Of a DNA stretch of 64,000 bases, positions 1-7,709 are shown in pieces (position 1 is the first letter of the stretch; each line of letters opens with the position of its first letter). The notes under the pieces were generated by a model. The model was not told the DNA's origin, did no database searches, and saw only the letters and a program-made list of their open reading frames with translations. Source of the stretch: Winogradskyella sp. KYW1333. GTDB lineage: Bacteria; Bacteroidota; Bacteroidia; Flavobacteriales; Flavobacteriaceae. The stretch covers positions 62,001-126,000 of the forward strand of contig NZ_QPHL01000017.1 in NCBI RefSeq assembly GCF_003335675.1, written 5' to 3'. The translations under genes were made by a program, and so were the position numbers.

Positions 1-1
1 T

Positions 2-166
2 GTACAATATGTTATTTCAAAAGGTGTTGCCCAAGCAAGGATTTCTGCTGAAGGTAAAGGTGAATCTGAACTTAAAGTAGAATGCGGTGGAAGATGTACG
101 GAAGAACAACATCAAGAAAATAGAAGATCAGAGTTTATTATTGTTAGTGGAGGACCACAAGGATAA
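2..166 (+). CDS. OmpA-family protein, C-terminal end only (gene begins before the window)
   Basis: The last 54 codons of a gene run off the left edge. The residues read as the end of an OmpA-like peptidoglycan-binding domain: a YVISKGV segment, then a Cys-x3-Cys pair (CGGRC) and the NRRSEF motif common at the end of Bacteroidetes OmpA proteins that carry PD40/TPR repeats. In the family this domain anchors outer-membrane or periplasmic proteins to the cell wall. A strong hairpin terminator follows 28 bases after the stop. The N-terminal part, and hence the exact subfamily, cannot be seen. Confidence 0.75.
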   Translation, partial: VQYVISKGVAQARISAEGKGESELKVECGGRCTEEQHQENRRSEFIIVSGGPQG

Positions 167-194
167 TAACTGATAAATAAATGTGCTAATGAAG

Positions 195-226
195 AAAGCT
201 CTGAAATTTATTCAGAGCTTTTTTTA
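195..226 (+). terminator. Rho-independent terminator after the OmpA-family gene
   Basis: An 11-bp perfect stem (AAAGCTCTGAA / TTCAGAGCTTT) with a 5-base loop is followed by a T run. It closes the plus-strand OmpA-family transcript. Its T run also overlaps the stop codon of the minus-strand YciI-like remnant. Confidence 0.85.
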
Positions 227-418
227 TCTTAATAGGAAACCTTTGGCTGCCCACCATGGATGTATTTCAATTACACATCTTCCTGCTTTTACCATTGGAT
301 TCGCATTGGTAAGGCTGTCTGCCATTTGCATATTTAGCACATTATATATTGTAATTCCTCTAATTTCACCATCGTCACCAAAAGGACCAGATTATATCAG
401 CAAAAGTCTTTTTTTCAT
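224..418 (-). pseudogene. YciI (YCII-domain) protein remnant, N-terminus lost and in-frame stop
   Basis: Read on the minus strand, 300-390 and below encode a clear C-terminal half of a YCII-related domain protein. It has GPFGDDGEIRGI, then AxSLTNANPMVKAGR, then EIHPWW, the family's usual closing motif. Full members are about 130-150 residues; only about 54 residues of the conserved part remain. Just upstream in the same frame is a TAA (392-394), preceded by a short ATG-led stretch KKRLLLI that also resembles the residues before GPF in the family. The ATG overlaps the stop of the CYTH gene. I read this as a decayed gene truncated against its neighbour. YciI-like proteins are small dimeric ferredoxin-fold proteins of mostly unknown function. 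Confidence 0.62.
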
Positions 419-888
419 AATCTCCATTCTTTATATGGATGTTTACTTAACTGAGAGTTGTAGTATTTTATATTACCTGTTACTTCTTTGCCCAACCACA
501 GTGGTTTCTCAAACTTTTCATCGATAGAATTTAATTCTATCTCAGCAATTGTCAACCCATCATTTTCACCAAAGAATTCATCTACTTCAATAATATGTTC
601 TCCAGCCTTAATCTCATATCTTATTTTGTCAATGATCCCCTTTTCGCACAATCCTAAAAGAGACATCGCCTCTTCCTTTTTAATTTCTTTTTCCCATTCA
701 TAACGTGTTAAACCATCATCAGAAGATAATCCCTTAACTGTCAAAATCCCTTTATCGCCAACTAATCTTACCCTAACTGTCCTTTCTGGGTCAGAATTCA
801 AAAACCCTTGTTTAATGCTGTAGTTATTATAGGCTTCCTCTTTATAATTAGAGGATTTCACTAAATATTTTCGTTCAATTTCTATCAT
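415..888 (-). CDS. CYTH-domain protein (class IV adenylate cyclase / triphosphatase fold)
   Basis: A 157-residue protein beginning MIEIERKYLV, the ExExK signature of the CYTH superfamily, which builds a tunnel binding triphosphates and metal ions. Further charged strands follow (RTVRVRLVGD, ILTVKG, RYEWEKEI, IIEVDEFFG, IAEIELNS), all typical of the eight-stranded tunnel. Family members hydrolyse inorganic tripolyphosphate or thiamine triphosphate, or make cAMP; the sequence alone does not decide. A start nine codons further upstream (915) would overlap dinB and sits outside the conserved domain, so I chose the Met directly before the motif. Divergent from dinB with only 21 bases between starts. 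Confidence 0.85.
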   Translation of the reverse strand: MIEIERKYLVKSSNYKEEAYNNYSIKQGFLNSDPERTVRVRLVGDKGILTVKGLSSDDGLTRYEWEKEIKKEEAMSLLGLCEKGIIDKIRYEIKAGEHIIEVDEFFGENDGLTIAEIELNSIDEKFEKPLWLGKEVTGNIKYYNSQLSKHPYKEWRL

Positions 889-896
889 GGTATTGC

Positions 897-906
897 GTAA
901 ATTTAC
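897..906. promoter_or_regulatory. Palindrome in the shared CYTH/dinB start region
   Basis: GTAAATTTAC is a perfect 10-bp palindrome lying between the divergent starts at 888 and 910. Read either way it contains TAAATTTA, one base off the Bacteroidetes -7 consensus TAnnTTTG. It lies too close to both start codons to be an ordinary promoter for both, so a leaderless transcript or an operator are alternatives. Confidence 0.25.
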
Positions 907-909
907 AGT

Positions 910-2022
910 ATGCATAATGATTTACCAATAAGAAAAATAATTCATGTTGATATGGATGCCTTTTATGCATCTGTTGAACAGCTCGACAATCCGGATCTTA
1001 AAGGTAAACCAATTGCAGTTGGTGGTGGTGGTGCAAGAGGCGTAATAAGTGCGGCAAGTTACGAAGCTCGCAAATTTGGGGTTAAGAGCGCCATGTCTGG
1101 CAGGTTGGCAGAAAAATTATGCCCTAATTTAATTTTTGTAAAACACCGATTTGAGAGATATAAAGAAATCTCAAACAAAATCAGAAAAATATTTTTGGAT
1201 TACACTGATTTAGTTGAACCATTATCACTAGATGAGGCATATTTGGATGTAACCGAAAATAAAATAGGGCTCCCTAGCGCAACATTAATAGCGCAGAAAA
1301 TAAGAGATCGAATATTTAGTGAAGTTGGTTTAACAGCCTCTGCAGGCATCTCAATAAATAAATTTGTAGCGAAGATAGCTAGTGATTATAACAAACCTAA
1401 TGGCCAAAAAACGGTTAATCCAGAAGATGTACTTCAATTTCTTGAAGAATTGGATATTCGAAAATTCTATGGTGTTGGCAAAGTAACTGCAGAGAAAATG
1501 TACCAGAAAGGCATTTTTACAGGTAAAGATTTAAAATCAAAGAATATTGAATATCTAGAAGACAATTTTGGTAAATCGGGTAAACAGTATTATTATATAG
1601 TGAGAGGTATTCATAACAATGAAGTAAGTCCAAATAGGATAAGAAAGTCATTAGCTGCAGAACGAACATTCAGTGAGAACCTGTCATCAGAAATCTTTAT
1701 GCTTGAAAAATTAAATCAGATCGCAGAAGAGGTTTCTAACCGCCTAAATAAAAGTAAGGTGTCGGGTAAAACAATCACTTTAAAAATAAAGTATAGTGAT
1801 TTTACACTTCAAACTCGTAGTAAAACTTTACCTTTTTTTATTAACGATAAATCAATTATTCTAGAGATTGCAAAGGAGTTACTATATCAAGATAGTTTAA
1901 AAAACTCTGTTAGGTTACTAGGAATTTCCTTATCAAATTTAAATACAGACAAAAAATTATCTGAAGACCCTATAGACAAGGAGAAGAAATCCGTTAGTGT
2001 TCAGTTAAAATTTGATTTTTAG
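910..2022 (+). CDS. dinB: DNA polymerase IV (Y-family translesion polymerase)
   Basis: A 370-residue Y-family polymerase that copies past damaged bases. The palm motif VDMDAFYASVE lies at residues 13-23, with metal-binding Asp14 and Asp16. The second catalytic site SLDEAYLDV carries Asp108 and Glu109, followed by SAGISINKFVAKIASDYNKP and the helix-hairpin-helix region (FYGVGKVTAEKM). The little-finger domain fills residues from about 240. The end, SVSVQLKFDF, looks like a beta-clamp binding tail (QLxFxF-type). Length is normal. No SOS operator can be recognised, which fits Bacteroidetes, where LexA boxes are poorly defined. Convergent with pyk, one base between stops. Confidence 0.95.
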   Translation: MHNDLPIRKIIHVDMDAFYASVEQLDNPDLKGKPIAVGGGGARGVISAASYEARKFGVKSAMSGRLAEKLCPNLIFVKHRFERYKEISNKIRKIFLDYTDLVEPLSLDEAYLDVTENKIGLPSATLIAQKIRDRIFSEVGLTASAGISINKFVAKIASDYNKPNGQKTVNPEDVLQFLEELDIRKFYGVGKVTAEKMYQKGIFTGKDLKSKNIEYLEDNFGKSGKQYYYIVRGIHNNEVSPNRIRKSLAAERTFSENLSSEIFMLEKLNQIAEEVSNRLNKSKVSGKTITLKIKYSDFTLQTRSKTLPFFINDKSIILEIAKELLYQDSLKNSVRLLGISLSNLNTDKKLSEDPIDKEKKSVSVQLKFDF

Positions 2023-2023
2023 A

Positions 2024-3466
2024 TTAAAAACTACAGCTTTTAATTTCAGTTACCCGTAATGTATTTACCATACCTTTGTCTTGAATTGGCATTGCTGCTA
2101 AACTAATAAGCATATCACCAACTTCTAGGTAACCTTTTTTACAAGCAATTGCATTTACATCTTCAATAGTTTTATCTGTACTTACAAATCTATCATAGTA
2201 GAATGCTTTTACACCCCAAAGCAAATTCAATTGCGTTAAAATTCGCTTATTTGAAGTAAATACCAATATGTGAGCGTCTGGTCGCCAAGCAGATATTTGA
2301 AATGCAGTATAGCCACTATTTGTCAATGTAGAAATAGCTTTTGCATTTATCTCATTTGCCATATTTGCAGCATGGTAGCAAATAGCTTTTGTAATATACC
2401 TTTTAGTTCTAATATGTGGTGGTGATTGTGGTACCTCAATTAAATGAGAATCTTCTACGCTTCTAATTATGTTGGCCATTTGCCGTATTACTTGTACAGG
2501 ATATTGCCCAACTGAAGTCTCACCTGAGAGCATTACAGCATCAGCACCATCCATCACAGAGTTAGCAACATCATTTACCTCTGCTCTAGTTGGTGTTAAA
2601 CTTGTAATCATTGTTTCCATCATTTGAGTTGCAATAATTACAGGGATTCTGGCACGTTTAGCACGTAACACTAATTTCTTTTGAATTAGAGGAACCTCTT
2701 CTGCAGGTATTTCTACACCTAGATCACCACGAGCTACCATTAAACCATCACAATAGGCCACAATCTTGTCTATGTTTTCAACAGCTTCAGGCTTTTCAAT
2801 TTTCGCAATTATTGGAATTTTATAATCACTATGTTCCTTAATTAACTCCTCTAACTGCATTAAATCTTCAGCATGTCTTACAAATGAAAGTGCAATCCAA
2901 TCTACCTTTTGGCTTATAGCAAAAATTGCATCTTCAATATCCTTTTCAGTTAATGCTGGTTGCGAAATATTGGTATTGGGTAGATTTACTCCTTTTTTTG
3001 ATTTTAAAGGACCTCCTTGTATAACCTTTGCTTTAACCTCACTCTTTTTATCGGTAGAAACAACCTCAAAAATTAACTTACCATCATCTAATAATATTCT
3101 TTCGCCTGGTTTTGCATCTTGAGGAAAGTTATCATAGGTCATATATACCCTTTCCTTGGTTCCTTCAAAACGGTCTCCTGTGGCAAAAATTATTTCATCT
3201 CCTTCATTTACAATCACCTCACCTTTCATTACTCCAACTCTCAACTTTGGCCCTTGCAGGTCTCCCAAAATCGCTGCGTTGTACCCAAATTCATCATTGA
3301 GTTCTCTAATAATGTTTATGCGTTCCTTCACTGCATCGTAATCTGCGTGAGAAAAGTTAATTCTAAATACATTTGCACCTTCATCAAGCATCTGTTTCAA
3401 TATTTCCTTTGTGCTTGTCGCTGGTCCAAGAGTAGCTACTATTTTTGTTTTTTTATTTGACATCAA
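2024..3466 (-). CDS. pyk: Pyruvate kinase
   Basis: A 480-residue enzyme of the last step of glycolysis, converting phosphoenolpyruvate and ADP to pyruvate and ATP. It begins KTKIVATLGPA. Visible sites are FRINFSHADY (substrate and K+ pocket), LGDLQGPKLRVG, the catalytic-lysine strand IPIIAKIEKPEAVEN, MVARGDLGVEIP and IIATQMMETM. The C-terminal regulatory domain is present. The start could be either of two adjacent Met codons. It lies one base downstream of the IPExxxVDY gene and probably shares its transcript, an arrangement common in flavobacteria. Confidence 0.96.
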   Translation of the reverse strand: MMSNKKTKIVATLGPATSTKEILKQMLDEGANVFRINFSHADYDAVKERINIIRELNDEFGYNAAILGDLQGPKLRVGVMKGEVIVNEGDEIIFATGDRFEGTKERVYMTYDNFPQDAKPGERILLDDGKLIFEVVSTDKKSEVKAKVIQGGPLKSKKGVNLPNTNISQPALTEKDIEDAIFAISQKVDWIALSFVRHAEDLMQLEELIKEHSDYKIPIIAKIEKPEAVENIDKIVAYCDGLMVARGDLGVEIPAEEVPLIQKKLVLRAKRARIPVIIATQMMETMITSLTPTRAEVNDVANSVMDGADAVMLSGETSVGQYPVQVIRQMANIIRSVEDSHLIEVPQSPPHIRTKRYITKAICYHAANMANEINAKAISTLTNSGYTAFQISAWRPDAHILVFTSNKRILTQLNLLWGVKAFYYDRFVSTDKTIEDVNAIACKKGYLEVGDMLISLAAMPIQDKGMVNTLRVTEIKSCSF

Positions 3467-3467
3467 T

Positions 3468-3947
3468 TTAAAAAATTAAATGGTTTTTAGATCTCAATTT
3501 CATTGGGTTTACAATGTAACTTGTAATTATCTGGGGAATATTTTGCAATTTGCTTAATATAGCCCTTTCACTAATATTTTGTATTTCCTCTGAGATCTTA
3601 ATAAAATAATCAACTTTTTTATATTCAGATATTAAGTGAAATGTTTTTAAAACCTTGTTGGTGCTTTCAAATAATGTTCCTGAACTATATAAACTTGTTT
3701 CTTCCTTTTTACATACATTTGAAATTAAATTCCAAGTAACGTATTCTGTTTCATTCTTCCACTCAAAGAGACTATAAGAAGATTCCAAATATTTAAGATC
3801 TATATCCTCTTCTTTGCGCTTTAATTTTAAATCTAAATTTTTATTGAGTATATATGCTAGTCGATAATCTTCCAAACTACAATGAATAGCAATTAGCTTA
3901 TAGGAGTCATCATAGAAATCATCAACTAGTAGTTTGTGCAAAGCCAT
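3468..3947 (-). CDS. IPExxxVDY family protein, function unknown
   Basis: A 159-residue protein of a small family confined to Bacteroidetes. It begins MALHKLLVDDFYDDSYKLIA and has SLEDYRLAYILNKNL, SLFEWKNE and a C-terminal LQNIPQIITSYIV that matches the naming motif only loosely. No signal peptide, membrane segment or catalytic motif is visible, so it should be cytoplasmic. In this lineage it sits between rnc and pyk, as here, but that conserved position has not revealed a role that I know of. The 132 bases up to rnc hold no clear promoter. Confidence 0.8.
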   Translation of the reverse strand: MALHKLLVDDFYDDSYKLIAIHCSLEDYRLAYILNKNLDLKLKRKEEDIDLKYLESSYSLFEWKNETEYVTWNLISNVCKKEETSLYSSGTLFESTNKVLKTFHLISEYKKVDYFIKISEEIQNISERAILSKLQNIPQIITSYIVNPMKLRSKNHLIF

Positions 3948-4079
3948 ATAATTATAACTTTTAACCGTAAATATAGGACAATAATAGGTTACATAGATTA
4001 ACTTTTAATTAATCTTAACCCTGAAAAATTACGAAAACGTTGTAGTCCAAGTTAAATTTGAGATGCCTTAATTTCGGCT

Positions 4080-4820
4080 TTAGATTAATTTTGTCATTTG
4101 CTTTTGAAAGGCAAAAAATGCACGCTTTGATGCCTTTTCTTCTGCTTTTTTCTTTGAAGTTGCGCGTGCCTTTGAAACTACTTTATTGTTAATACTTAAT
4201 TTAACAGAAAAATGCTTTAGTTCATCTTTTCCTGTGTCTTCATAAACCTGGTAATCAAAGGTGTTTTTTTCCTTTTGACACCACTCTATTAGCAAGCTTT
4301 TATAACTTATAACCTTACCTTCTAAAGTTTCAATATCTACGTACGGATAAATAACTCTTTTATATATAAATCGTTCACAAAACTTGTATCCCTTATCCAA
4401 ATAAATAGCACCTAATAGGGCTTCAAAAAGATTACCATGAATGTTATTCCCAAAGCTTGATTTGGGTATTCGACTTTGAACCAAATCAATTAGATCAAGG
4501 TCTTTACCAAGTTCATTTAAGTGCTCTCTACTTACCACCTTTGAGCGCATTTTTGTAAGATACCCTTCATCACCGTGAGGCACCTGTTCGTACAAGTATG
4601 AAGCAATTACAGAGCTTAACATTGCATCGCCAACAAATTCTAGACGCTCATAATTTATGGCATTACCCATCTTGTCCTTAATATTCATTGAACGATGTGT
4701 AAATGCCTTAATGTAAAGTGATTTAGATTTTGGCTTAAAGCCCAAAATACTTTTAAGTTTCAAAAAAAAATCCCCGTCTCCATGAGAACGGGAATTTAGT
4801 ATGTTACGAATGAAACCCAT
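4080..4820 (-). CDS. rnc: Ribonuclease III
   Basis: A 246-residue double-strand-specific endonuclease that matures rRNA and turns over mRNA and small-RNA duplexes. The catalytic signature ERLEFVGDAML lies at residues 58-68 (Glu and Asp bind Mg2+), with the second acidic helix NLFEALLGAIYLDKG around 130-145. The C-terminal third is a double-stranded RNA-binding domain ending in KKKAEEKASKRAFFAF. It lies 7 bases downstream of fabF in the acpP-fabF-rnc operon, a classical bacterial arrangement. Confidence 0.95.
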   Translation of the reverse strand: MGFIRNILNSRSHGDGDFFLKLKSILGFKPKSKSLYIKAFTHRSMNIKDKMGNAINYERLEFVGDAMLSSVIASYLYEQVPHGDEGYLTKMRSKVVSREHLNELGKDLDLIDLVQSRIPKSSFGNNIHGNLFEALLGAIYLDKGYKFCERFIYKRVIYPYVDIETLEGKVISYKSLLIEWCQKEKNTFDYQVYEDTGKDELKHFSVKLSINNKVVSKARATSKKKAEEKASKRAFFAFQKQMTKLI

Positions 4821-4827
4821 TCGGGAT

Positions 4828-6078
4828 TTAATCTAATTTTTTAAATAATACACAAGCGTTGTGACCTCCAAATCCAAATGTATTACTCATTGCGACTTTA
4901 ATATCTCGTTTCTGAGCTTTATTCAACGTTAAATTTAATTCTGGGTCAATATCTTCATCAACAGTTTCGTGATTAATTGTGGGTGGTATTACACCATTTT
5001 TCAAAGCTAAAATTGAAGCAATAGCCTCAATAGCCCCGGCAGCACCTAACAAATGACCTGTCATTGATTTAGTAGAATTAATATTTATATTCTTAGCATG
5101 GTTGCCAAATACTTCAGATATAGCCTTGAGTTCAGCAACATCTCCTAATGGTGTCGATGTACCGTGTGTATTAATATGATCTACATCTTCTGGATTTAAA
5201 CCGGCATTTTCTAAACAATTTTTCATTACTGCAACAACACCGATGCCATCTGGATGAGGGGCTGTCATGTGATAAGCATCTGAAGATAATCCTCCTCCAA
5301 CTACTTCAGCATAAATTTTAGCTCCTCTTGATATAGCATGTTCGTATTCTTCTAAAATGATTGATCCCGCTCCTTCTCCCAATACAAAACCGTCTCGGTT
5401 TGCATCGAAGGGTCTTGAAGCCGTTTTTGGATTGTCATTTCTTGTACTCATGGCGTGCATAGCATTAAAACCACCCATACCAGCTATTGTGACAGCCGCT
5501 TCGCTACCACCAGTAATTACAACATCACAATGTCCTAATCTTATAGTGTTTAGAGCATCAATCATTGAATTTGCTGAAGACGCACATGCGGATACTGTAG
5601 TATAGTTTGGGCCCATAAAACCATATTTAATGGATATGTTTCCAGGTGCTATATCAGCTATCATTTTTGGAATGAAGAAAGGATTAAAACGTGGACTGCC
5701 GTCTCCTGCGGCAAAATTTAACACCTCATCTTGAAATGTTTTTAAACCACCTATTCCGGCTCCCCAAATTACTCCTACTCTATATTTATTTAGTGAATCT
5801 ATGTCAAGTTTTGAGTCTGCAATAGCCTCATCTGAAGCTACCATGGCATACTGTGAAAACTTATCCATTTTCCTTGCTAACTTCCTGTCAATAAAGTCAG
5901 TAACTTCAAAGTTTTTTACTTCACAAGCGAACTGTGTTTTAAATTTTTCCGCATCAAAATGCGTAACTGGCGCAGCACCACTTTTACCACTAATTAGTGC
6001 ATCCCAATATTCATCTTTGGTGTTGCCTATTGGCGTAAGTGCTCCTAAACCAGTAACTACAACTCGCTTTAGCTCCAT
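4828..6078 (-). CDS. fabF: 3-oxoacyl-[ACP] synthase II (KASII)
   Basis: A 416-residue chain-elongating condensing enzyme of fatty-acid synthesis. The Cys-His-His triad is complete: Cys165 in TVSACASS, His305 in NTHGTSTPLGD and His342 in TGHLLGAAG. Normal length. It follows acpP by 10 bases. This is the housekeeping copy; a second, more divergent ketosynthase lies in the type III polyketide locus at 47909-49183 and differs at the His310 motif, so the two should not be confused. Confidence 0.96.
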   Translation of the reverse strand: MELKRVVVTGLGALTPIGNTKDEYWDALISGKSGAAPVTHFDAEKFKTQFACEVKNFEVTDFIDRKLARKMDKFSQYAMVASDEAIADSKLDIDSLNKYRVGVIWGAGIGGLKTFQDEVLNFAAGDGSPRFNPFFIPKMIADIAPGNISIKYGFMGPNYTTVSACASSANSMIDALNTIRLGHCDVVITGGSEAAVTIAGMGGFNAMHAMSTRNDNPKTASRPFDANRDGFVLGEGAGSIILEEYEHAISRGAKIYAEVVGGGLSSDAYHMTAPHPDGIGVVAVMKNCLENAGLNPEDVDHINTHGTSTPLGDVAELKAISEVFGNHAKNININSTKSMTGHLLGAAGAIEAIASILALKNGVIPPTINHETVDEDIDPELNLTLNKAQKRDIKVAMSNTFGFGGHNACVLFKKLD

Positions 6079-6088
6079 AAAAACGTTA

Positions 6089-6322
6089 TTATTTTGCTTC
6101 TTCTATATAAGAAATAGCTTGACCAACTGTTGCAATATTTTCAGCTTGATCATCTGGTATTTGAATATCAAATTCCTTTTCAAATTCCATTATTAATTCA
6201 ACAGTGTCTAAAGAATCAGCTCCTAAATCATTAGTGAAGCTTGCCTCTGTTACAACCTCGTTTTCATCAACACCTAATTTGTCTACGATAATCGCTTTTA
6301 CTCTTGATGCAATGTCTGACAT
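6089..6322 (-). CDS. acpP: Acyl carrier protein (primary)
   Basis: A 77-residue acidic carrier protein. The phosphopantetheine attachment site is Ser37 in [11 protein letters not shown], matching the classical GADSL motif. It carries growing acyl chains to FabF, FabH and the reductases. It is the first gene of the acpP-fabF-rnc operon, with a good Bacteroidetes -7 element 32 bases upstream. A second, atypical ACP lies at 47635-47886. Confidence 0.97.
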   Translation of the reverse strand: MSDIASRVKAIIVDKLGVDENEVVTEASFTNDLGADSLDTVELIMEFEKEFDIQIPDDQAENIATVGQAISYIEEAK

Positions 6323-6353
6323 AATCTTTTAATTTTAAGTTTTTATTAGACCG

Positions 6354-6361
6354 CAAAAATA
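6354..6361 (-). promoter_or_regulatory. Promoter -7 element for acpP-fabF-rnc
   Basis: On the minus strand this reads TATTTTTG, a perfect TAnnTTTG element, 32 bases before the acpP start. No exact TTG stands at the -33 position, where GATGTT is the closest. The purN gene diverges on the other strand, and I see no clear element for it in the 183-base gap. Confidence 0.55.
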
Positions 6362-6505
6362 AAAAACTTTATTATAAAAAACATCTTTACCGATAAAATG
6401 TGCACATAGATGGCAAAATTCGATATATCTGTTAATGAATTGCGTCTAATTGTTAATTATTATTCTTTTTTTTGTTTCGAATAATAGTACATTGAATAGT
6501 AGTAT

Positions 6506-7072
6506 ATGAAACGTGTAGTAATTTTTGCGTCCGGTAGCGGATCTAATGCTGAAAATTTAATTAAGTTTTTTCACAACATTGATAATGTGTCTGTTATTCA
6601 GGTATTGACTAACAATCCTCATGCCAAAGTTTTAGACAGGTGTAAAAGACTAAATATTAGTGCTTTATCATTCAATAGAGTCGCTTTTTCTAAGTCGGAA
6701 GATGTATTAAATATTTTAAAAAAACAGAAACCAGATCTTATTATACTCGCTGGCTTTCTATGGAAATTTCCTAAATTTATTCTTAACCACTATGAAAATA
6801 AGGTGATAAACATTCATCCTGCGCTGCTTCCTAAATATGGAGGAAAAGGTATGTATGGTATGCACGTCCACAATGCTGTTGTAGCTAATAATGAAAAAAA
6901 AACAGGCATAACAATTCATTATGTGAATGAAAACTATGATGAAGGTTCAATAATCTTTCAAGCAAAATGCGACGTCTTGCCAACAGACACGCCTGAGGAT
7001 TTAGCTTCTAAAATCCATCTTTTAGAAATGGAATATTTTCCTAAGGTTGTTAATGATTTGCTCAATGAGTAA
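6506..7072 (+). CDS. purN: Phosphoribosylglycinamide formyltransferase
   Basis: A 188-residue enzyme of purine synthesis that transfers a formyl group from 10-formyl-tetrahydrofolate to GAR. It opens with the phosphate-binding GSGSNAENL. The catalytic residues are visible as Asn102 and His104 in INIHPALLPKYGGKG and Asp145 in NYDEGSIIF. Length is normal. Its end overlaps the start of the RNase H gene by 8 bases, suggesting translational coupling. A long PurF lies 3 kb downstream but is not in the same tight unit. Confidence 0.93.
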   Translation: MKRVVIFASGSGSNAENLIKFFHNIDNVSVIQVLTNNPHAKVLDRCKRLNISALSFNRVAFSKSEDVLNILKKQKPDLIILAGFLWKFPKFILNHYENKVINIHPALLPKYGGKGMYGMHVHNAVVANNEKKTGITIHYVNENYDEGSIIFQAKCDVLPTDTPEDLASKIHLLEMEYFPKVVNDLLNE

Positions 7073-7703
7073 GAAAAAGAAATACTATACGGTTTGGAAA
7101 GGTCATAATACAGGAGTATTTGAGACTTGGGAAGATTGTAAAGCTCAGATAAAAAACTTTAAAGGTGCTCAATACAAATCTTTTACATCTTTTGAGGCCG
7201 CCAAAAAAGCATACCAGGAAGGCTCTAAGGAGTATATTGGCAAATCTAAAACCTTTAAAAGTGAACTGTCAGAAGAACAGCTGAAAAAAATTGGTGAACC
7301 TAATCTAAATTCGATATGTGTTGATGCTGCTGTTAGCGGAAATCCGGGTAAAATGGAATATCGTGGTGTAGTGACAAAAACAAAAAAGCAATTATTTATT
7401 CAAGGGCCATTTGAAGAGGGCACTAATAATATTGGTGAATTTTTAGCTATTGTTCATGGATTAGCATTTTTAAAACAGAAGAAAAGTAACCGTATAATCT
7501 ATACAGACTCTAGAACAGCCATGAGCTGGGTCAAAAAGAAAAAATGCAACACAAAACTCAACCGAAGCGATAAGAATAAATCTCTTTTTGAATTAGTGGA
7601 TAGGGCAATAAAGTGGTTAAATGAAAATAAATATTCAACTACCGTTGTAAAATGGGAAACCAAGGCTTGGGGAGAAATTCCAGCTGATTTTGGAAGGAAA
7701 TAA
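7065..7703 (+). CDS. rnhA: Viroplasmin-domain ribonuclease H
   Basis: A 212-residue protein with two domains. Residues 5-50 are a viroplasmin/RNase H1 N-terminal hybrid-binding domain (YYTVWKGHNTGVFETW). Residues 82-212 are an RNase H domain with catalytic residues recognisable as Asp87 (CVDAAVSGNPG), Glu125 (NIGEFLAIVHG), Asp148 (IIYTDSRTA) and Asp209 (IPADFG). The enzyme cuts the RNA strand of RNA-DNA hybrids. This architecture resembles eukaryotic RNase H1 and is common in flavobacteria. The start is the ATG at 7065, inside the last codons of purN; an earlier in-frame Met adds six residues with no homology. Confidence 0.88.
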   Translation: MSKKKKYYTVWKGHNTGVFETWEDCKAQIKNFKGAQYKSFTSFEAAKKAYQEGSKEYIGKSKTFKSELSEEQLKKIGEPNLNSICVDAAVSGNPGKMEYRGVVTKTKKQLFIQGPFEEGTNNIGEFLAIVHGLAFLKQKKSNRIIYTDSRTAMSWVKKKKCNTKLNRSDKNKSLFELVDRAIKWLNENKYSTTVVKWETKAWGEIPADFGRK

Positions 7704-7709
7704 AATCTA

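Noticed and set aside
183-527. A 114-codon plus-strand ORF across the left-end intergenic region
   Set aside because: It runs antisense to the YciI remnant and CYTH gene, has no family features and starts inside the terminator region.
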